Origin: Candidatus Fibrimonadaceae bacterium
GTDB lineage: Bacteria > Fibrobacterota > Fibrobacteria > Fibrobacterales > Fibrobacteraceae
Assembly: GCA_031281275.1 (NCBI GenBank)
Contig: JAITFP010000032.1
Location: 1 to 42,294, forward strand
Reading direction: 5' to 3'
Length of the DNA stretch: 42,294 nucleotides
The notes below the pieces were generated by a model, which made no database searches, had not been told where the DNA came from, and saw nothing but the letters and a program-made list of their open reading frames with translations. Both the position numbers and the translations under genes were made by a program. Within the stretch, counting starts at the first letter, position 1. Each line of letters opens with the position of its first letter. Of the stretch, positions 1 through 7,730 are shown one piece after another.

Positions 1-2
1 AT

Positions 3-959
3 TTACCTCACCCTCTGCTTTTTTTCTTCGCCGCGAATAAGGAGAGAAGGATTTTCCCTAACTTGGCGGCTAACATCGTTTAAGTTTTCCACTGCTTCTT
101 TTAAATAACGAACCACCACAGATAAATCTTCTTGATTGCGATATATGAGCTGGTCTCCCCTTTTTGCCAAAAGCTCCGCAGACTTTGCCGCATCGTTTAT
201 GCTTTTCACAGCGGCTTCTATTTGCAAATTTTGAATTTTTTTGTCTGTGTGCAAAGCTAAGGTATCTAGCCTTGCAATTGCAGAGGCAGCGCTGCTCTCT
301 ATGGCTTTCAGTTCCAAAATCAATGAGTTTGCATTTTCCAAAGCCAATTTTGCCTGATGCGGAATTTCATTCATATCTTTTGAACTTTTAATAAAAAAAG
401 TATCTATCTTGGCAGAGATGTTGTCTAAATTCGTTACGATATTCATCAAGCGTTTTTGATTGTAATCGTTTGTAATGGAGAGCAAATTGTTCAATATACC
501 CTCAATTTTTTCAATTATGTTTTCTGCTTGACCAGTGATTTGCTTTAACCCGCTAACCGAAGATTGTATAAAAGTACCTTTCTTGGCATTAGGGTCATGG
601 GGAGAACCTCCGCTGAGTTCAATGCTTTTTAAGCCCGTAAGCGAAATTCCGCCTATTAAGTTGGCAGTCATGGTTGTTTTTATGGGTGTTTCCGAAGAAA
701 CCTCAAAATTCACTATAACAGCATTCAAGTCTTCTTTATCCACTTCCAAGCCCGTAACCTGCCCCACCACTATTCCATTGAGCTTTACTTTCGCCCCAGG
801 GTTCAATCCGTCAACGGATTCGGTGAAACGAGTTTTATATGGCGTAAACTTTTCCGTTATTTTTTTGCCTATTAAAAAAGCCGCCGTCCCTAAAATCAAA
901 AAAGACATAAGCATCACAAAAATGCCAAGCCTTATCCTTTCTGCTTTAGTTGTTTCCAT
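3..959 (-). CDS. MlaD/MCE-family lipid-transport protein
   Basis: This 318-residue protein has one N-terminal transmembrane anchor (about residues 11-31) followed by an MCE/MlaD domain (about 38-118), with the typical segment around VDGLNPGAKVKLNGIVVGQV. The remainder is a long helical, coiled-coil-like periplasmic tail of about 190 residues ending in a basic KKQRVR. Family knowledge: MlaD-like proteins form hexamers in the inner membrane and bind phospholipid for transfer between membranes, together with an MlaE permease and MlaF ATPase. Those partners are not in the window and could lie downstream, beyond the left edge. A TATATT box lies 10 nt before the ATG with no clear Shine-Dalgarno, so the leader would be very short. 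The gene is complete: its TAA stop is at bases 3-5. Confidence 0.9.
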   Translation of the reverse strand: METTKAERIRLGIFVMLMSFLILGTAAFLIGKKITEKFTPYKTRFTESVDGLNPGAKVKLNGIVVGQVTGLEVDKEDLNAVIVNFEVSSETPIKTTMTANLIGGISLTGLKSIELSGGSPHDPNAKKGTFIQSSVSGLKQITGQAENIIEKIEGILNNLLSITNDYNQKRLMNIVTNLDNISAKIDTFFIKSSKDMNEIPHQAKLALENANSLILELKAIESSAASAIARLDTLALHTDKKIQNLQIEAAVKSINDAAKSAELLAKRGDQLIYRNQEDLSVVVRYLKEAVENLNDVSRQVRENPSLLIRGEEKKQRVR

Positions 960-1014
960 TATCTAAGTGAATATAGAAAATAAATCAGGGATTTGATTTC
1001 CTATATTACCATCA
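960..1014. promoter_or_regulatory. Divergent promoter region with two close -10 boxes
   Basis: The 55-bp spacer between the divergent MCE and CsgG-like genes holds a TATATT for the leftward gene (970-975, 10 nt before its ATG) and a TATATT for the rightward gene (1002-1007, 7 nt before its ATG). Neither start has a Shine-Dalgarno. The rightward box would place the transcription start on or next to the ATG. Confidence 0.5.
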
Positions 1015-2136
1015 ATGCCAAAATTCTTAATCTTATTATCCCTAGCCATCACCGCATACGCTCAGATGCAAGAAAGAGTAGCTATAATCCAAACACTAGA
1101 CACTCGCGATTCTGTAAGCATTACCGACTTAGCTTACCTAACCGACCGCCTACGCGAGACCGCCGTAAAGGTTTTGCCAAAGGATCGCTTCGGTGTGATG
1201 ACCACAGAGAGCATAGTTGCTTTTTTGGGTTCAATGGAGAACACTGTGAAGGCGTGCAAGGAGGCAAGCTGCCTTGCGGAGCTTGGCAGAATGGTGAGTG
1301 CAGATTACGTGGCTCAAGGGAATATAGGGAGATTTGGCAATGATTTAACTATAAAGGTGGAACTCTACAATGTCAAAAGCGGAAATTTAATGGATTCGTT
1401 TACGGGCTATTCTAAAGACATTTATGGTTTGTTAGCTTTAATAGATGAGAAAGCTCCTGATTTGTTTAAGAATATGGCAGATGTATCTAGTATCAAAAAG
1501 ACTGCACAACCTCCTACGGTTGCTGTACAGACACCTGCCACAGTTGATACCTCACAGCCGAAGAGACCACAAAATCCTAACCTTGTTCCCAAATATGTTG
1601 TAAAGCCTACGATTATATATAATGGAAATAATATTAGCATTCAAGAATATGTTCAAAAACTAATTGAAAAAGATCTTAAAAAGAATAAAGAAGAAATTCA
1701 GAAGTTATCTTTTCATTTATCACCTAGTGATAAAATAGCCTTATACGAAAAAAACCAAACATATTTGTCCGACCCTTTGGGTTATGCTGTACTAAATGTC
1801 TTGCCCGGCTTCGGACTAGGTAGTTATACACAAGGAGATATAACATCTGGAATTATACTATCTGTTGCAGATGTAGTTGGTTGGGGACTTGCCTATACTG
1901 CATTTGTGATGACGTATGACTATGATATAGGAGGTTATGTTGAGGCTGCTGTATCATATTGGATTGTTCGCTGTATTGCAGGTTCGATAGCCCCAATTGT
2001 TCATCAAAGTGGATATAATAAAACGTTGAAAGAAACGTTAAACATCAATGATAATATTTCCTATTCCATTGACCCCCTAATCATCCCAAAAGACGGACCC
2101 CCCGCCGTTGGGTTAGCTTTAAATTTGCGGTATTGA
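1015..2136 (+). CDS. Secreted CsgG/LpoB-like paralogue with a C-terminal membrane domain (paralogue A)
   Basis: This 373-residue protein has a short signal peptide (cleavage near AYA-Q, residue 16). A domain of about 140 residues follows that resembles the CsgG/LpoB/TolB-N group: the stretch GRMVSADYVAQGNIGRFG and then LTIKVELYNVKSGNL matches the 'lipoprotein assesses ADY...G.I..F' pattern of that fold. A proline/threonine-rich linker (about 160-200) leads to a C-terminal region with hydrophobic segments (about 255-345) recalling Borrelia P13-type membrane domains. The N-terminal domain recurs almost unchanged in two other genes here (25604-26410 and from 42050), but the C-terminal halves of the two complete copies differ. 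Function is unknown; a periplasmic or outer-membrane envelope role is inferred. Confidence 0.8.
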   Translation: MPKFLILLSLAITAYAQMQERVAIIQTLDTRDSVSITDLAYLTDRLRETAVKVLPKDRFGVMTTESIVAFLGSMENTVKACKEASCLAELGRMVSADYVAQGNIGRFGNDLTIKVELYNVKSGNLMDSFTGYSKDIYGLLALIDEKAPDLFKNMADVSSIKKTAQPPTVAVQTPATVDTSQPKRPQNPNLVPKYVVKPTIIYNGNNISIQEYVQKLIEKDLKKNKEEIQKLSFHLSPSDKIALYEKNQTYLSDPLGYAVLNVLPGFGLGSYTQGDITSGIILSVADVVGWGLAYTAFVMTYDYDIGGYVEAAVSYWIVRCIAGSIAPIVHQSGYNKTLKETLNINDNISYSIDPLIIPKDGPPAVGLALNLRY

Positions 2137-2182
2137 GATTGTTATTTACTATATTGTTATTTAGAAATAAAGGAGCCTTTCT

Positions 2183-2461
2183 ATGGTAATTACAATGCAG
2201 ATAATGAAAAAAAAATCAGATAATGAACTATTTGGAATGTGGAAAGACAGAGACGATATTGGCGATGCCAGCCAATACGTAAAGAAAATAAGAAAAATGA
2301 AGAAAGAACCTGCTGGAGTGGATTTCGTCATTAAAAGTACACCTTTAACTGACAAAGATAGGTGGGAAATAAATACTTTCATAAAAACAAGCAAAGCTAA
2401 ACAAAAAGCTATATATACTAAAAAGTCCCCCCGGCAAGTGCCGAGGGGGGAATGTTCCTAA
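2183..2461 (+). CDS. Small hypothetical protein, antitoxin-like N-terminus
   Basis: This 92-codon ORF has a good ribosome-binding site (AAAGGAG, about 8 nt before the ATG) and a TATATT at 2150-2155, so it is probably expressed. The N-terminal stretch LFGMWKDRDDIGDASQYV resembles the C-terminal end of VapB/DUF2281-type antitoxins, but no toxin ORF follows, so it may be an orphan antitoxin or a remnant. The last 15 codons read through the terminator hairpin of the convergent hsp20 gene, so that part of the protein is probably not under selection. Its stop overlaps the hsp20 stop by 4 nt. The antitoxin link is weak; the existence of a gene is more secure. Confidence 0.55.
   Translation: MVITMQIMKKKSDNELFGMWKDRDDIGDASQYVKKIRKMKKEPAGVDFVIKSTPLTDKDRWEINTFIKTSKAKQKAIYTKKSPRQVPRGECS
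2420..2452 (-). terminator. Intrinsic terminator of hsp20
   Basis: A GC-rich hairpin (CCCCCCGGC / GCCGAGGGGGG with a bulged A and a 4-nt loop) lies just beyond the hsp20 stop. On the minus strand it is followed by CTTTTTAG, a U-tract, which fits rho-independent termination of leftward transcription. Confidence 0.8.
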
Positions 2462-2832
2462 GCTATCTCAATCCGTTTGCTTTGGGCTTCGGGTTTGCGG
2501 CTTAGGGCAAGCGTCAAAATTCCGTTTTCGTTTGAGGCTTTTATGTTTGAGCTGTCCACCTCATTTGAAAGGTGAAATTCGCGCTCATATTTATATTCCT
2601 CGTCTTCGCGTTTGCGAATAGCGGAAATTTTCAAGAGGTTAGCTTCAACGTTAATTTGAATATCCTCTTTTTTAACGCCTGGTAGTTCTACCTCCAAAGT
2701 ATAAACACCATCTTTCTCAGCAAGATAACTTTTTGGTGCATAAGCTTTGGCTTCTTCACCGCGAGCATAATCCATTAAAGTATCAAATACGCGGTTCAGG
2801 TTGTGCACGGGCGAGTAATTTGTAAGTGTCAT
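2458..2832 (-). CDS. Small heat-shock protein, Hsp20/alpha-crystallin family
   Basis: The protein has 124 residues from the ATG at 2832. That start was chosen over upstream ones because GGAGG lies 5 nt ahead of it and the family normally begins just before the segment with LNRVFDTLMDY. The alpha-crystallin domain spans about residues 33-118, with the hallmark VELPGVKKEDIQI and NGILTLALSRK motifs and a C-terminal RIEI (I-x-I) that docks oligomers. Family role: an ATP-independent holdase that binds unfolding proteins in the cytoplasm. A strong hairpin terminator follows the gene. Upstream lies a near-perfect sigma54 promoter (separate entry) rather than an evident sigma70 or sigma32 promoter. 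Confidence 0.93.
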   Translation of the reverse strand: MTLTNYSPVHNLNRVFDTLMDYARGEEAKAYAPKSYLAEKDGVYTLEVELPGVKKEDIQINVEANLLKISAIRKREDEEYKYEREFHLSNEVDSSNIKASNENGILTLALSRKPEAQSKRIEIA

Positions 2833-2871
2833 AACATCCTCCATGTTTGTTGGTTCTACACTATAAATAAG

Positions 2872-2886
2872 GCAAAACCCGTGCCA
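2872..2886 (-). promoter_or_regulatory. Sigma54-type (-24/-12) promoter for hsp20
   Basis: On the minus strand the sequence TGGCACGGGTTTTGC matches TGGCAC-N5-TTGC, the sigma54 consensus, with GG at -24 and GC at -12. It ends 39 bp before the hsp20 ATG, giving a predicted start about 12 bp downstream of the GC and a leader of roughly 28 nt with a good Shine-Dalgarno. Activity is inferred. Confidence 0.6.
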
Positions 2887-3008
2887 CAAGCAAAAAATGC
2901 TATTTTTACGCTAAAAATGCGGTTTTTTGTGCAAAATTACCTAAAAATGTTTCAAAATAAAAAGAAAAAATGAAACAGGGGTGTTGCATTTTTTACTAAT
3001 TTTAACTT

Positions 3009-3155
3009 ATGACTGGAATCTCTATGCCCGAAGCCCTCATTGTCTGCGTGACAATAATATGTTTCACCGTTTTCATCACTCCTGTTGTCCTCAAAGGAAT
3101 GGACTATGGACTATGGACAAAAAAGAAAGAACTGATGAACGAAAAGAAAGAATAA
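3009..3155 (+). CDS. 48-residue single-pass membrane protein
   Basis: This short ORF ends 2 bp before the convergent prfB stop. It encodes a hydrophobic segment (about residues 8-28, EALIVCVTIICFTVFITPVV) followed by a charged, lysine-rich tail (TKKKELMNEKKE). That is the layout of a small inner-membrane protein with a cytoplasmic tail. A TACTAA box about 9 nt before the first ATG (2994-2999) would allow a short leader; a second ATG at 3024 with GGAA ahead is the alternative start. An ATGGACT heptamer repeat falls inside the coding region (MDYGLW). No family was recognised. Confidence 0.5.
   Translation: MTGISMPEALIVCVTIICFTVFITPVVLKGMDYGLWTKKKELMNEKKE
3099..3118. repeat. Tandem heptamer repeat (ATGGACT x2.9)
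   Basis: Three copies, the last short by one base, of the 7-mer ATGGACT run head to tail over 20 bp, inside the small membrane-protein ORF. This is one of four such heptamer tracts with different words in the window. Confidence 0.85.
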
Positions 3156-3157
3156 AC

Positions 3158-4244
3158 CTACTGAGATAGCAAAAACGCTTTTATAAAGGGCTTTATATCC
3201 CCGTTAAGCACAGCTTCTGTGTTTGATGTTTCGTGACCAGTGCGGGTGTCTTTAACTCGGCGGTCGTCTAAAACATAGGAACGGATTTGGCTGCCCCATT
3301 CAATTTTGCGCTTTTCTGCGGCTCGTTCATTTCGCTTTGCTTCTTCTTCGTCTTTGTAATATTGAACCAACTCGGCTCTTAGCATTTTCATTGCGGTGTC
3401 GCGGTTTTGAATTTGGCTGCGCTCCGTTTGGCAGCTAACCACTATGCCCGTTGGGTTATGCGTTATGCGCACGGCAGAATCGGTTTTGTTTATGTATTGA
3501 CCGCCCGCTCCGCTGGAGCGGTAGGTATCCACTCGCAAATCTGCGGGGTTAATTTCCATCTCCGCATCTTCGTAAATTGGGGTCATATAAACAGCGGCAA
3601 AGCTGGTGTGGCGGCGGGCGTTTGCGTCAAAGGGGCTAATTCGCACAAGGCGGTGAACGCCTATTTCTGAACGGAGCATTCCGTAGCTATAAGGGTCGGG
3701 AAGCTCTAGGGTGCAGCCTTTTATGCCAGCGGTATCGCCTTCTTGAATGTCTAAAACCTTGAAGGGTATATTTTCTTTTTCAAAATACATAGTGTACATT
3801 CTTAGAAGCATTTGAGTCCAGTCTTGGGATTCCGTGCCTCCTGCACCGGAGTTTATGGAAAACAATGCGGGCGCGGCATCGTCTGTGCCGTTTAGCATTT
3901 TTCTAAGTTCCATTTCGGAAATTTTTGCTTCTAAAGCAGCAACATCTTTTTCTATGCTTGCCACAAGTTCGTTATCGTTTTCGCTTTTTGAAAGTTCGTA
4001 AAGCTCGCCCAAATCATCGCATTGCTTTGAAACGCTTTCCCAGTTTGTTATTAAATCCCTAATGGAAGCAGCCCGTTTTAGCAAAGCCTGTGCCTTTGCG
4101 GCATCGTTCCACAAATCTGGATTTCCTGATTGTTTTTCCAAAACGGCGAGTTCTTCTGCCTTAACATCTAAGTCAAAGATACTCCCGGAGCTTGTCTATT
4201 CGCTCGCGGATTGAGATTAAGCCTGTGTGGGTGGTGTTTGCCAT
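3158..4244 (-). CDS. prfB: Peptide chain release factor 2 (programmed +1 frameshift)
   Basis: RF2 of 361 residues assembled from two frames. A 23-codon zero frame (starting MANTTHTG, ending DKLREYL) runs into TGA at 4173-4175. A +1 shift continues as DLDVKAEELAVLEKQSG and on to the stop at 3158. The protein has the GGQ loop (SSGAGGQYINK) that triggers peptidyl-tRNA hydrolysis and the SPF tripeptide (ISPFDANARRH) that reads UGA and UAA. The length fits the family (about 365). The gene has no Shine-Dalgarno; a TATATT lies 6 nt before the ATG, suggesting a leaderless message. The presence of RF2 also shows that UGA is a stop codon in this organism. Confidence 0.95.
4172..4190 (-). promoter_or_regulatory. 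Programmed +1 frameshift site of prfB
   Basis: Minus-strand CGG GAG TAT CTT TGA C: the slippery CTT, the in-frame TGA followed by C (poor termination context), and a Shine-Dalgarno-like GGGAG 3 nt upstream of CTT reproduce the classical RF2 autoregulatory site. Low RF2 allows slippage and synthesis of more RF2. Confidence 0.93.
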
Positions 4245-4250
4245 AGGGGG

Positions 4251-4273
4251 AATATAGTAAAATTTACTATATT
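4251..4273. promoter_or_regulatory. 23-bp perfect palindrome between prfB and the APE operon
   Basis: Arms AATATAGTAAA and TTTACTATATT flank one central A. Each outer end contains a TATATT -10-like box, one pointing to prfB (6 nt from its ATG) and one pointing to the APE operon (23 nt from its ATG, which has an AGAGGA ribosome-binding site). It may simply be two back-to-back -10 boxes, or an operator that couples both promoters. Confidence 0.6.
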
Positions 4274-4296
4274 TTAGGTATAAATAGAGGAAATTA

Positions 4297-4569
4297 ATGT
4301 CGGATTTAAATATTAAAATAAAAGAAATGATAATAAAAGCACTGGAGTTAGAGGATATAGCTCCAGCAGATATTGACGACTGCGCCCCCCTTTTTGGCGA
4401 AGGGCTTGGTTTGGATTCAATAGATGCTTTGGAACTTGTAATTGCCATTAAAGAGGAATTTGGAGTATCTTTTGTTCAAAATAGCGCAGAAACACGCAAG
4501 GCTTTTGCTTCTGTCAATGCTTTGGCGGAATATATAAACTCGGTAAAAAAAGGAGAAAATTGTGGATAA
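4297..4569 (+). CDS. Acyl carrier protein 1 of the aryl polyene cluster
   Basis: A 90-residue ACP with the phosphopantetheine attachment motif GLGLDSIDALEL; Ser41 would carry the prosthetic group. Acidic helices and size match type II ACPs. It is the first gene of the rightward APE operon and overlaps the next ACP by 8 nt, so the two are probably translated together. In the characterised E. coli system two ACPs (ApeE and ApeF) carry the growing aryl-polyene chain and the starter; which of the two this one corresponds to cannot be decided here, though the gene order suggests ApeE. The start ATG has AGAGGA about 7 nt upstream. Confidence 0.9.
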   Translation: MSDLNIKIKEMIIKALELEDIAPADIDDCAPLFGEGLGLDSIDALELVIAIKEEFGVSFVQNSAETRKAFASVNALAEYINSVKKGENCG

Positions 4570-4807
4570 AGAAGCTATTTTTGAAACTCTAAAAAAAGTT
4601 CTGATAGAAGAATTTGGCTTGGACTCCAGCGTAGTAACACCAGAAGCACGGCTAAATGAAGACCTAAAGCTAGATAGCATAGATGCCGTGGATTTAATTG
4701 TAAAATTAAAATCGGTTTTACCCAAAAACATAAATCCAACTGTGTTTAAAGAAGTACGTACGCTTCAAGACGTTGTTAATGCCATTCATGCAATAATACA
4801 ATCATAG
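4562..4807 (+). CDS. Acyl carrier protein 2 of the aryl polyene cluster
   Basis: An 81-residue ACP with the attachment site LKLDSIDAVDLI (Ser39). It starts with GTG at 4562, preceded by AAAGGAG, inside the end of the first ACP gene. It is distinct in sequence from ACP 1, so the pair is not a recent duplication. Gene order matches the ApeE-ApeF pair of the E. coli cluster. It would carry polyketide intermediates between the ketosynthases, ketoreductase and dehydratases encoded downstream. Confidence 0.9.
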   Translation: MDKEAIFETLKKVLIEEFGLDSSVVTPEARLNEDLKLDSIDAVDLIVKLKSVLPKNINPTVFKEVRTLQDVVNAIHAIIQS

Positions 4808-4823
4808 CAAGTGATAGCAAAAT

Positions 4824-5171
4824 ATGAGTGCATTTAAATTATATCCCGTAATAATAAACGCCATAATGCTTTTTTTGTTTGGAGCCTCGCTCTTTAAACC
4901 TCCCACCACAGTTTTTAAAATAGCACTTTTAAGCGACAGCTCCATTCGTAATTCCGTGCACATTGCGGCAATTGAAAATTATTGCCGCAATGTGACAAAG
5001 GTTTGGTGCATATTTTTTGCACTCAACGCTTCTATATCCCTTATCACGTTTTTGTATGCTCCAAACTGGATTTGGATACTTTATAACGGCTTTATTGCTT
5101 ATATTCTTATGGCTATCCTTTTTGCTGTGGAATGGTTTGTGCGTAAAAAAGTTCAAAAAGGTTTAAAATGA
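4824..5171 (+). CDS. Inner-membrane protein of the APE cluster (COG4648-like)
   Basis: 115 residues with three predicted transmembrane segments (about residues 7-27, 55-77 and 82-104) and a basic C-terminus (RKKVQKGLK). Small membrane proteins of this kind (COG4648) sit between the ACPs and the ligase in many APE clusters, ApeG in the E. coli order. Their biochemical role is unknown; anchoring of the synthase at the membrane is a guess. The end overlaps the next start by 4 nt (ATGA). Confidence 0.7.
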   Translation: MSAFKLYPVIINAIMLFLFGASLFKPPTTVFKIALLSDSSIRNSVHIAAIENYCRNVTKVWCIFFALNASISLITFLYAPNWIWILYNGFIAYILMAILFAVEWFVRKKVQKGLK

Positions 5172-6811
5172 ATTTCACTGAATGTTATAGCGAAAATGGC
5201 GTAAAAACGCAGGTCGATTTTTTAAGAGATGTTGCAGCTTTGCGGGAATTTGCTTCTAAAAATCCTTATAATTCCTATATTTTGCACAGTGAAAATTTAT
5301 ATTATTTTGCAGTGGCTTTTGCTGGCATTTTGCAGTCTAAAAAAAATTTAGCCATTAGCGCAAACACAGGAAATGAATTCATAAAAGAAATTAGCGACAA
5401 AGAAAGCTTTTTTTTACCCGAAGAAAAAATAAGAAATATTTGCTCTTCTTCTAAAGAGCCTTTTTCTGTGCAGTGGCAACCAATTGACCCCCAAGCAAAC
5501 ATTGCTTTATGGACAAGCGGAACAACAGGCAAACCAAAGAAAGTTGATAAAACATACAACCATTTGGATATTGAATGTAGCGAACTTGCCAACTTGTGGG
5601 GAAATGCGGCAAAGGATTGTCTGTTTTGCGAAACGGTTAGCCATCACCATATTTACGGGCTTCTGTGTTCTTTTTTGCTGCCTCTCCGCATTGGCGCACC
5701 TTTTTTTGCTGAAAGAATAGAAATGCCAGGCATTTTGAAAAAACTGCCAAATAAAGAAATTGTTCTTGTGTCTAGTCCGGCTTTCTTAAAAAGAATTCCT
5801 CAAGCCGATGCGTTTAAAAATTTGCCTATTTTTATGGTGTTTTGCTCCGGTGGGGTTTTACCTTTTGAAAGTGCAAGATATGCTGATAGCGTTTTGAGGA
5901 AATGGCCTGTGGAAATTTACGGAAGCACGGAAACGGGCGGGATTGCGCATCGCGTTTCAAAAAATGGGCTTGAATGGCAACCTTTTTCTGTGTGTTCCCT
6001 TTCGCTAGCAAACAACGGCTGCCTTAGCGTGGAATCTCCATACATAATAGGTGGAAAATTTGAAACTGGAGATTTGGTGAATTTTTTGGATAATGGAAAA
6101 TTTGAATTAAAAGGCAGAATAGATTCCATTGTAAAAATAGAGGAAAAAAGAATTTCTCTGAATGAAGTGGAAATGCGCATTATGTCCAGCGGCTTGGTTC
6201 AAGATGTTTGCGTGATTGCGCTGAGCAGCAAGCGGCAATATACGGCAGCGGCAATTATTTTGAATGAAAAGGGCAAGGAAAAATTTTTGGAAGCCACCGA
6301 ATTTCAAAAGAATTCATTTTTCAAAAAAGAACTTTCCAAATTTTTGGAAAGTGCAGTCATTCCCAAAAAATGGCGTTATGTGGAAACTTTCACTCAAAAT
6401 TCTCAGGGAAAAACTAAGCGCGAGGAAATAGAAGCATTGTTTTTGCCTCAAACAAAGGAAAATTATCAAATTTTATCTTCATCTTTTGAAAATTCAGAAA
6501 AGGGAGAGAGAAAAATTATTATGGATTTGCTTTTTCCAAATCACAGCGATTTTTTTGATGGGCATTTTCCGCAGTTTTCGCTATTGCCTGCCGTTGCACA
6601 AGTAGATACCGTTATTAAATTATCCAATAAATATTTGAACTCGCCAATTAACTTAAAAAAAATTTCAAAAATGAAATTCATGATTCCAATCCGCCCAGAT
6701 GTTAAAATGAAATTACACATTCGTTATTTAGAAAAAGAAAACACCATCAATTTTGAAATTTTCAGCGAACAAAATAAAAAACATAGTTCTGGAAAGATTT
6801 TCTGTGGCTAA
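5168..6811 (+). CDS. Acyl/aryl-ACP ligase fused to a FabA/ApeI-like dehydratase
   Basis: 547 residues. The N-terminal 440 or so form an AMP-binding ligase with the P-loop LWTSGTTGKPKK, the YGSTETGG adenylate motif and GDLVNF/KGRIDSIVKIEEKRISL hinge motifs, so it would activate an aromatic acid by adenylation and load it on an ACP. The last 100 or so residues (LLFPNHSDFFDGHFPQFSLLPAVAQVD...) are a hotdog-fold dehydratase with the conserved H-F-x-G-x-F-P-like segment. In E. coli these are two proteins (ApeH and ApeI, the latter pairing with ApeP); here they are fused. It overlaps the gene before by 4 nt and the next by 8 nt. Confidence 0.88.
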   Translation: MNFTECYSENGVKTQVDFLRDVAALREFASKNPYNSYILHSENLYYFAVAFAGILQSKKNLAISANTGNEFIKEISDKESFFLPEEKIRNICSSSKEPFSVQWQPIDPQANIALWTSGTTGKPKKVDKTYNHLDIECSELANLWGNAAKDCLFCETVSHHHIYGLLCSFLLPLRIGAPFFAERIEMPGILKKLPNKEIVLVSSPAFLKRIPQADAFKNLPIFMVFCSGGVLPFESARYADSVLRKWPVEIYGSTETGGIAHRVSKNGLEWQPFSVCSLSLANNGCLSVESPYIIGGKFETGDLVNFLDNGKFELKGRIDSIVKIEEKRISLNEVEMRIMSSGLVQDVCVIALSSKRQYTAAAIILNEKGKEKFLEATEFQKNSFFKKELSKFLESAVIPKKWRYVETFTQNSQGKTKREEIEALFLPQTKENYQILSSSFENSEKGERKIIMDLLFPNHSDFFDGHFPQFSLLPAVAQVDTVIKLSNKYLNSPINLKKISKMKFMIPIRPDVKMKLHIRYLEKENTINFEIFSEQNKKHSSGKIFCG

Positions 6812-7730
6812 AAATTCCGTTCATTGGGCAGACAAAAAGGAAGTTGCCGTTCTTTCGTGGCAATTGCGTTTTACGTCTTTTGTTGCCTGTCATTTTCCAG
6901 TTTTTTTGAAAAACACTCTTGCTATGGCAATAACGGCTTTTTATTTTGCAACTATGAAAAAAGAACGAGAAGCATCTAAAGATTTTTTGAAAAAATGCAG
7001 AGGAAAGGCTTCACTATTGGATTCCTACAAGCATTTTTTATCTTTTTCACTCTCTCTTATGGAGAAATTTTACTGTTGGAGCGGGGTTCCTGCTATTTCG
7101 CAAATAGAAACTCAACAAGACGATATGGACGAATTATGCAAAAGGCTAGAAGATGGCGAGGGTTGCCTTATGATATGCTCGCATTTGGGAAACATAGAAT
7201 ATTTATGGTCAAGTGCAGCCCTTGGCAAAACTCATGTAAAACGCAAATTTGAAATTTATCCAATTGCAGATACCGCCATAACCCCAAAGCAAAATAATGT
7301 TTTGAACAGAAACACCAAAACCATAAACGCAAATTCAATAGGCATTGAAGAAATAGCCCTTCTCTCGGAAAAACTTGCAACAGGAAATGTAGCCATTGTT
7401 GCAGGGGACAGAGTTTCTGCGAATACCAGAAATAGAACAATTCCCGTGGAATTTTTGGGAAAAGATGCTTCTTTTCCAATGGGAGTTTTTGCTCTTGCCT
7501 GTGCCCTAAAAGTACCTGTGTACTTTGTTTTTGCTCTTCGCGAAAAAGACCTCGGCTTTTCATCTGGCTGTAAAATGCACATACACAAGGCAAACTGCTC
7601 AATGCATGGAAGCTATTTAGAAAGAAAACGCCAAATTCCAAACTTGGCAAAAGAATTTGCTAAATTCTTGGAATATTATTGCCTGAAACATCCCATGCAA
7701 TGGTATAATTTTTATGATTTCTGGGCGTAA
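6804..7730 (+). CDS. LpxL/HtrB-like acyltransferase of the APE cluster
   Basis: 308 residues from GTG 6804, which was preferred over an upstream TTG because GGAAAG lies 7 nt before it and the overlap with the ligase shrinks to 8 nt. The motif CSHLGNIEYL gives the H-x4-E catalytic pair of the lysophospholipid/lipid A acyltransferase family, and AGDRVS follows. A hydrophobic N-terminal part would place it at the inner membrane. In APE pathways an acyltransferase of this kind is thought to move the finished polyene onto a lipid or glycolipid acceptor; the acceptor here is not known. Confidence 0.82.
   Translation: MAKNSVHWADKKEVAVLSWQLRFTSFVACHFPVFLKNTLAMAITAFYFATMKKEREASKDFLKKCRGKASLLDSYKHFLSFSLSLMEKFYCWSGVPAISQIETQQDDMDELCKRLEDGEGCLMICSHLGNIEYLWSSAALGKTHVKRKFEIYPIADTAITPKQNNVLNRNTKTINANSIGIEEIALLSEKLATGNVAIVAGDRVSANTRNRTIPVEFLGKDASFPMGVFALACALKVPVYFVFALREKDLGFSSGCKMHIHKANCSMHGSYLERKRQIPNLAKEFAKFLEYYCLKHPMQWYNFYDFWA

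Noticed and set aside
2981-3169. 62-codon ORF before prfB
   Set aside because: The in-frame composition (His/Cys/Arg mix) looks random; the alternative frame from 3009 gives a sensible membrane protein instead.
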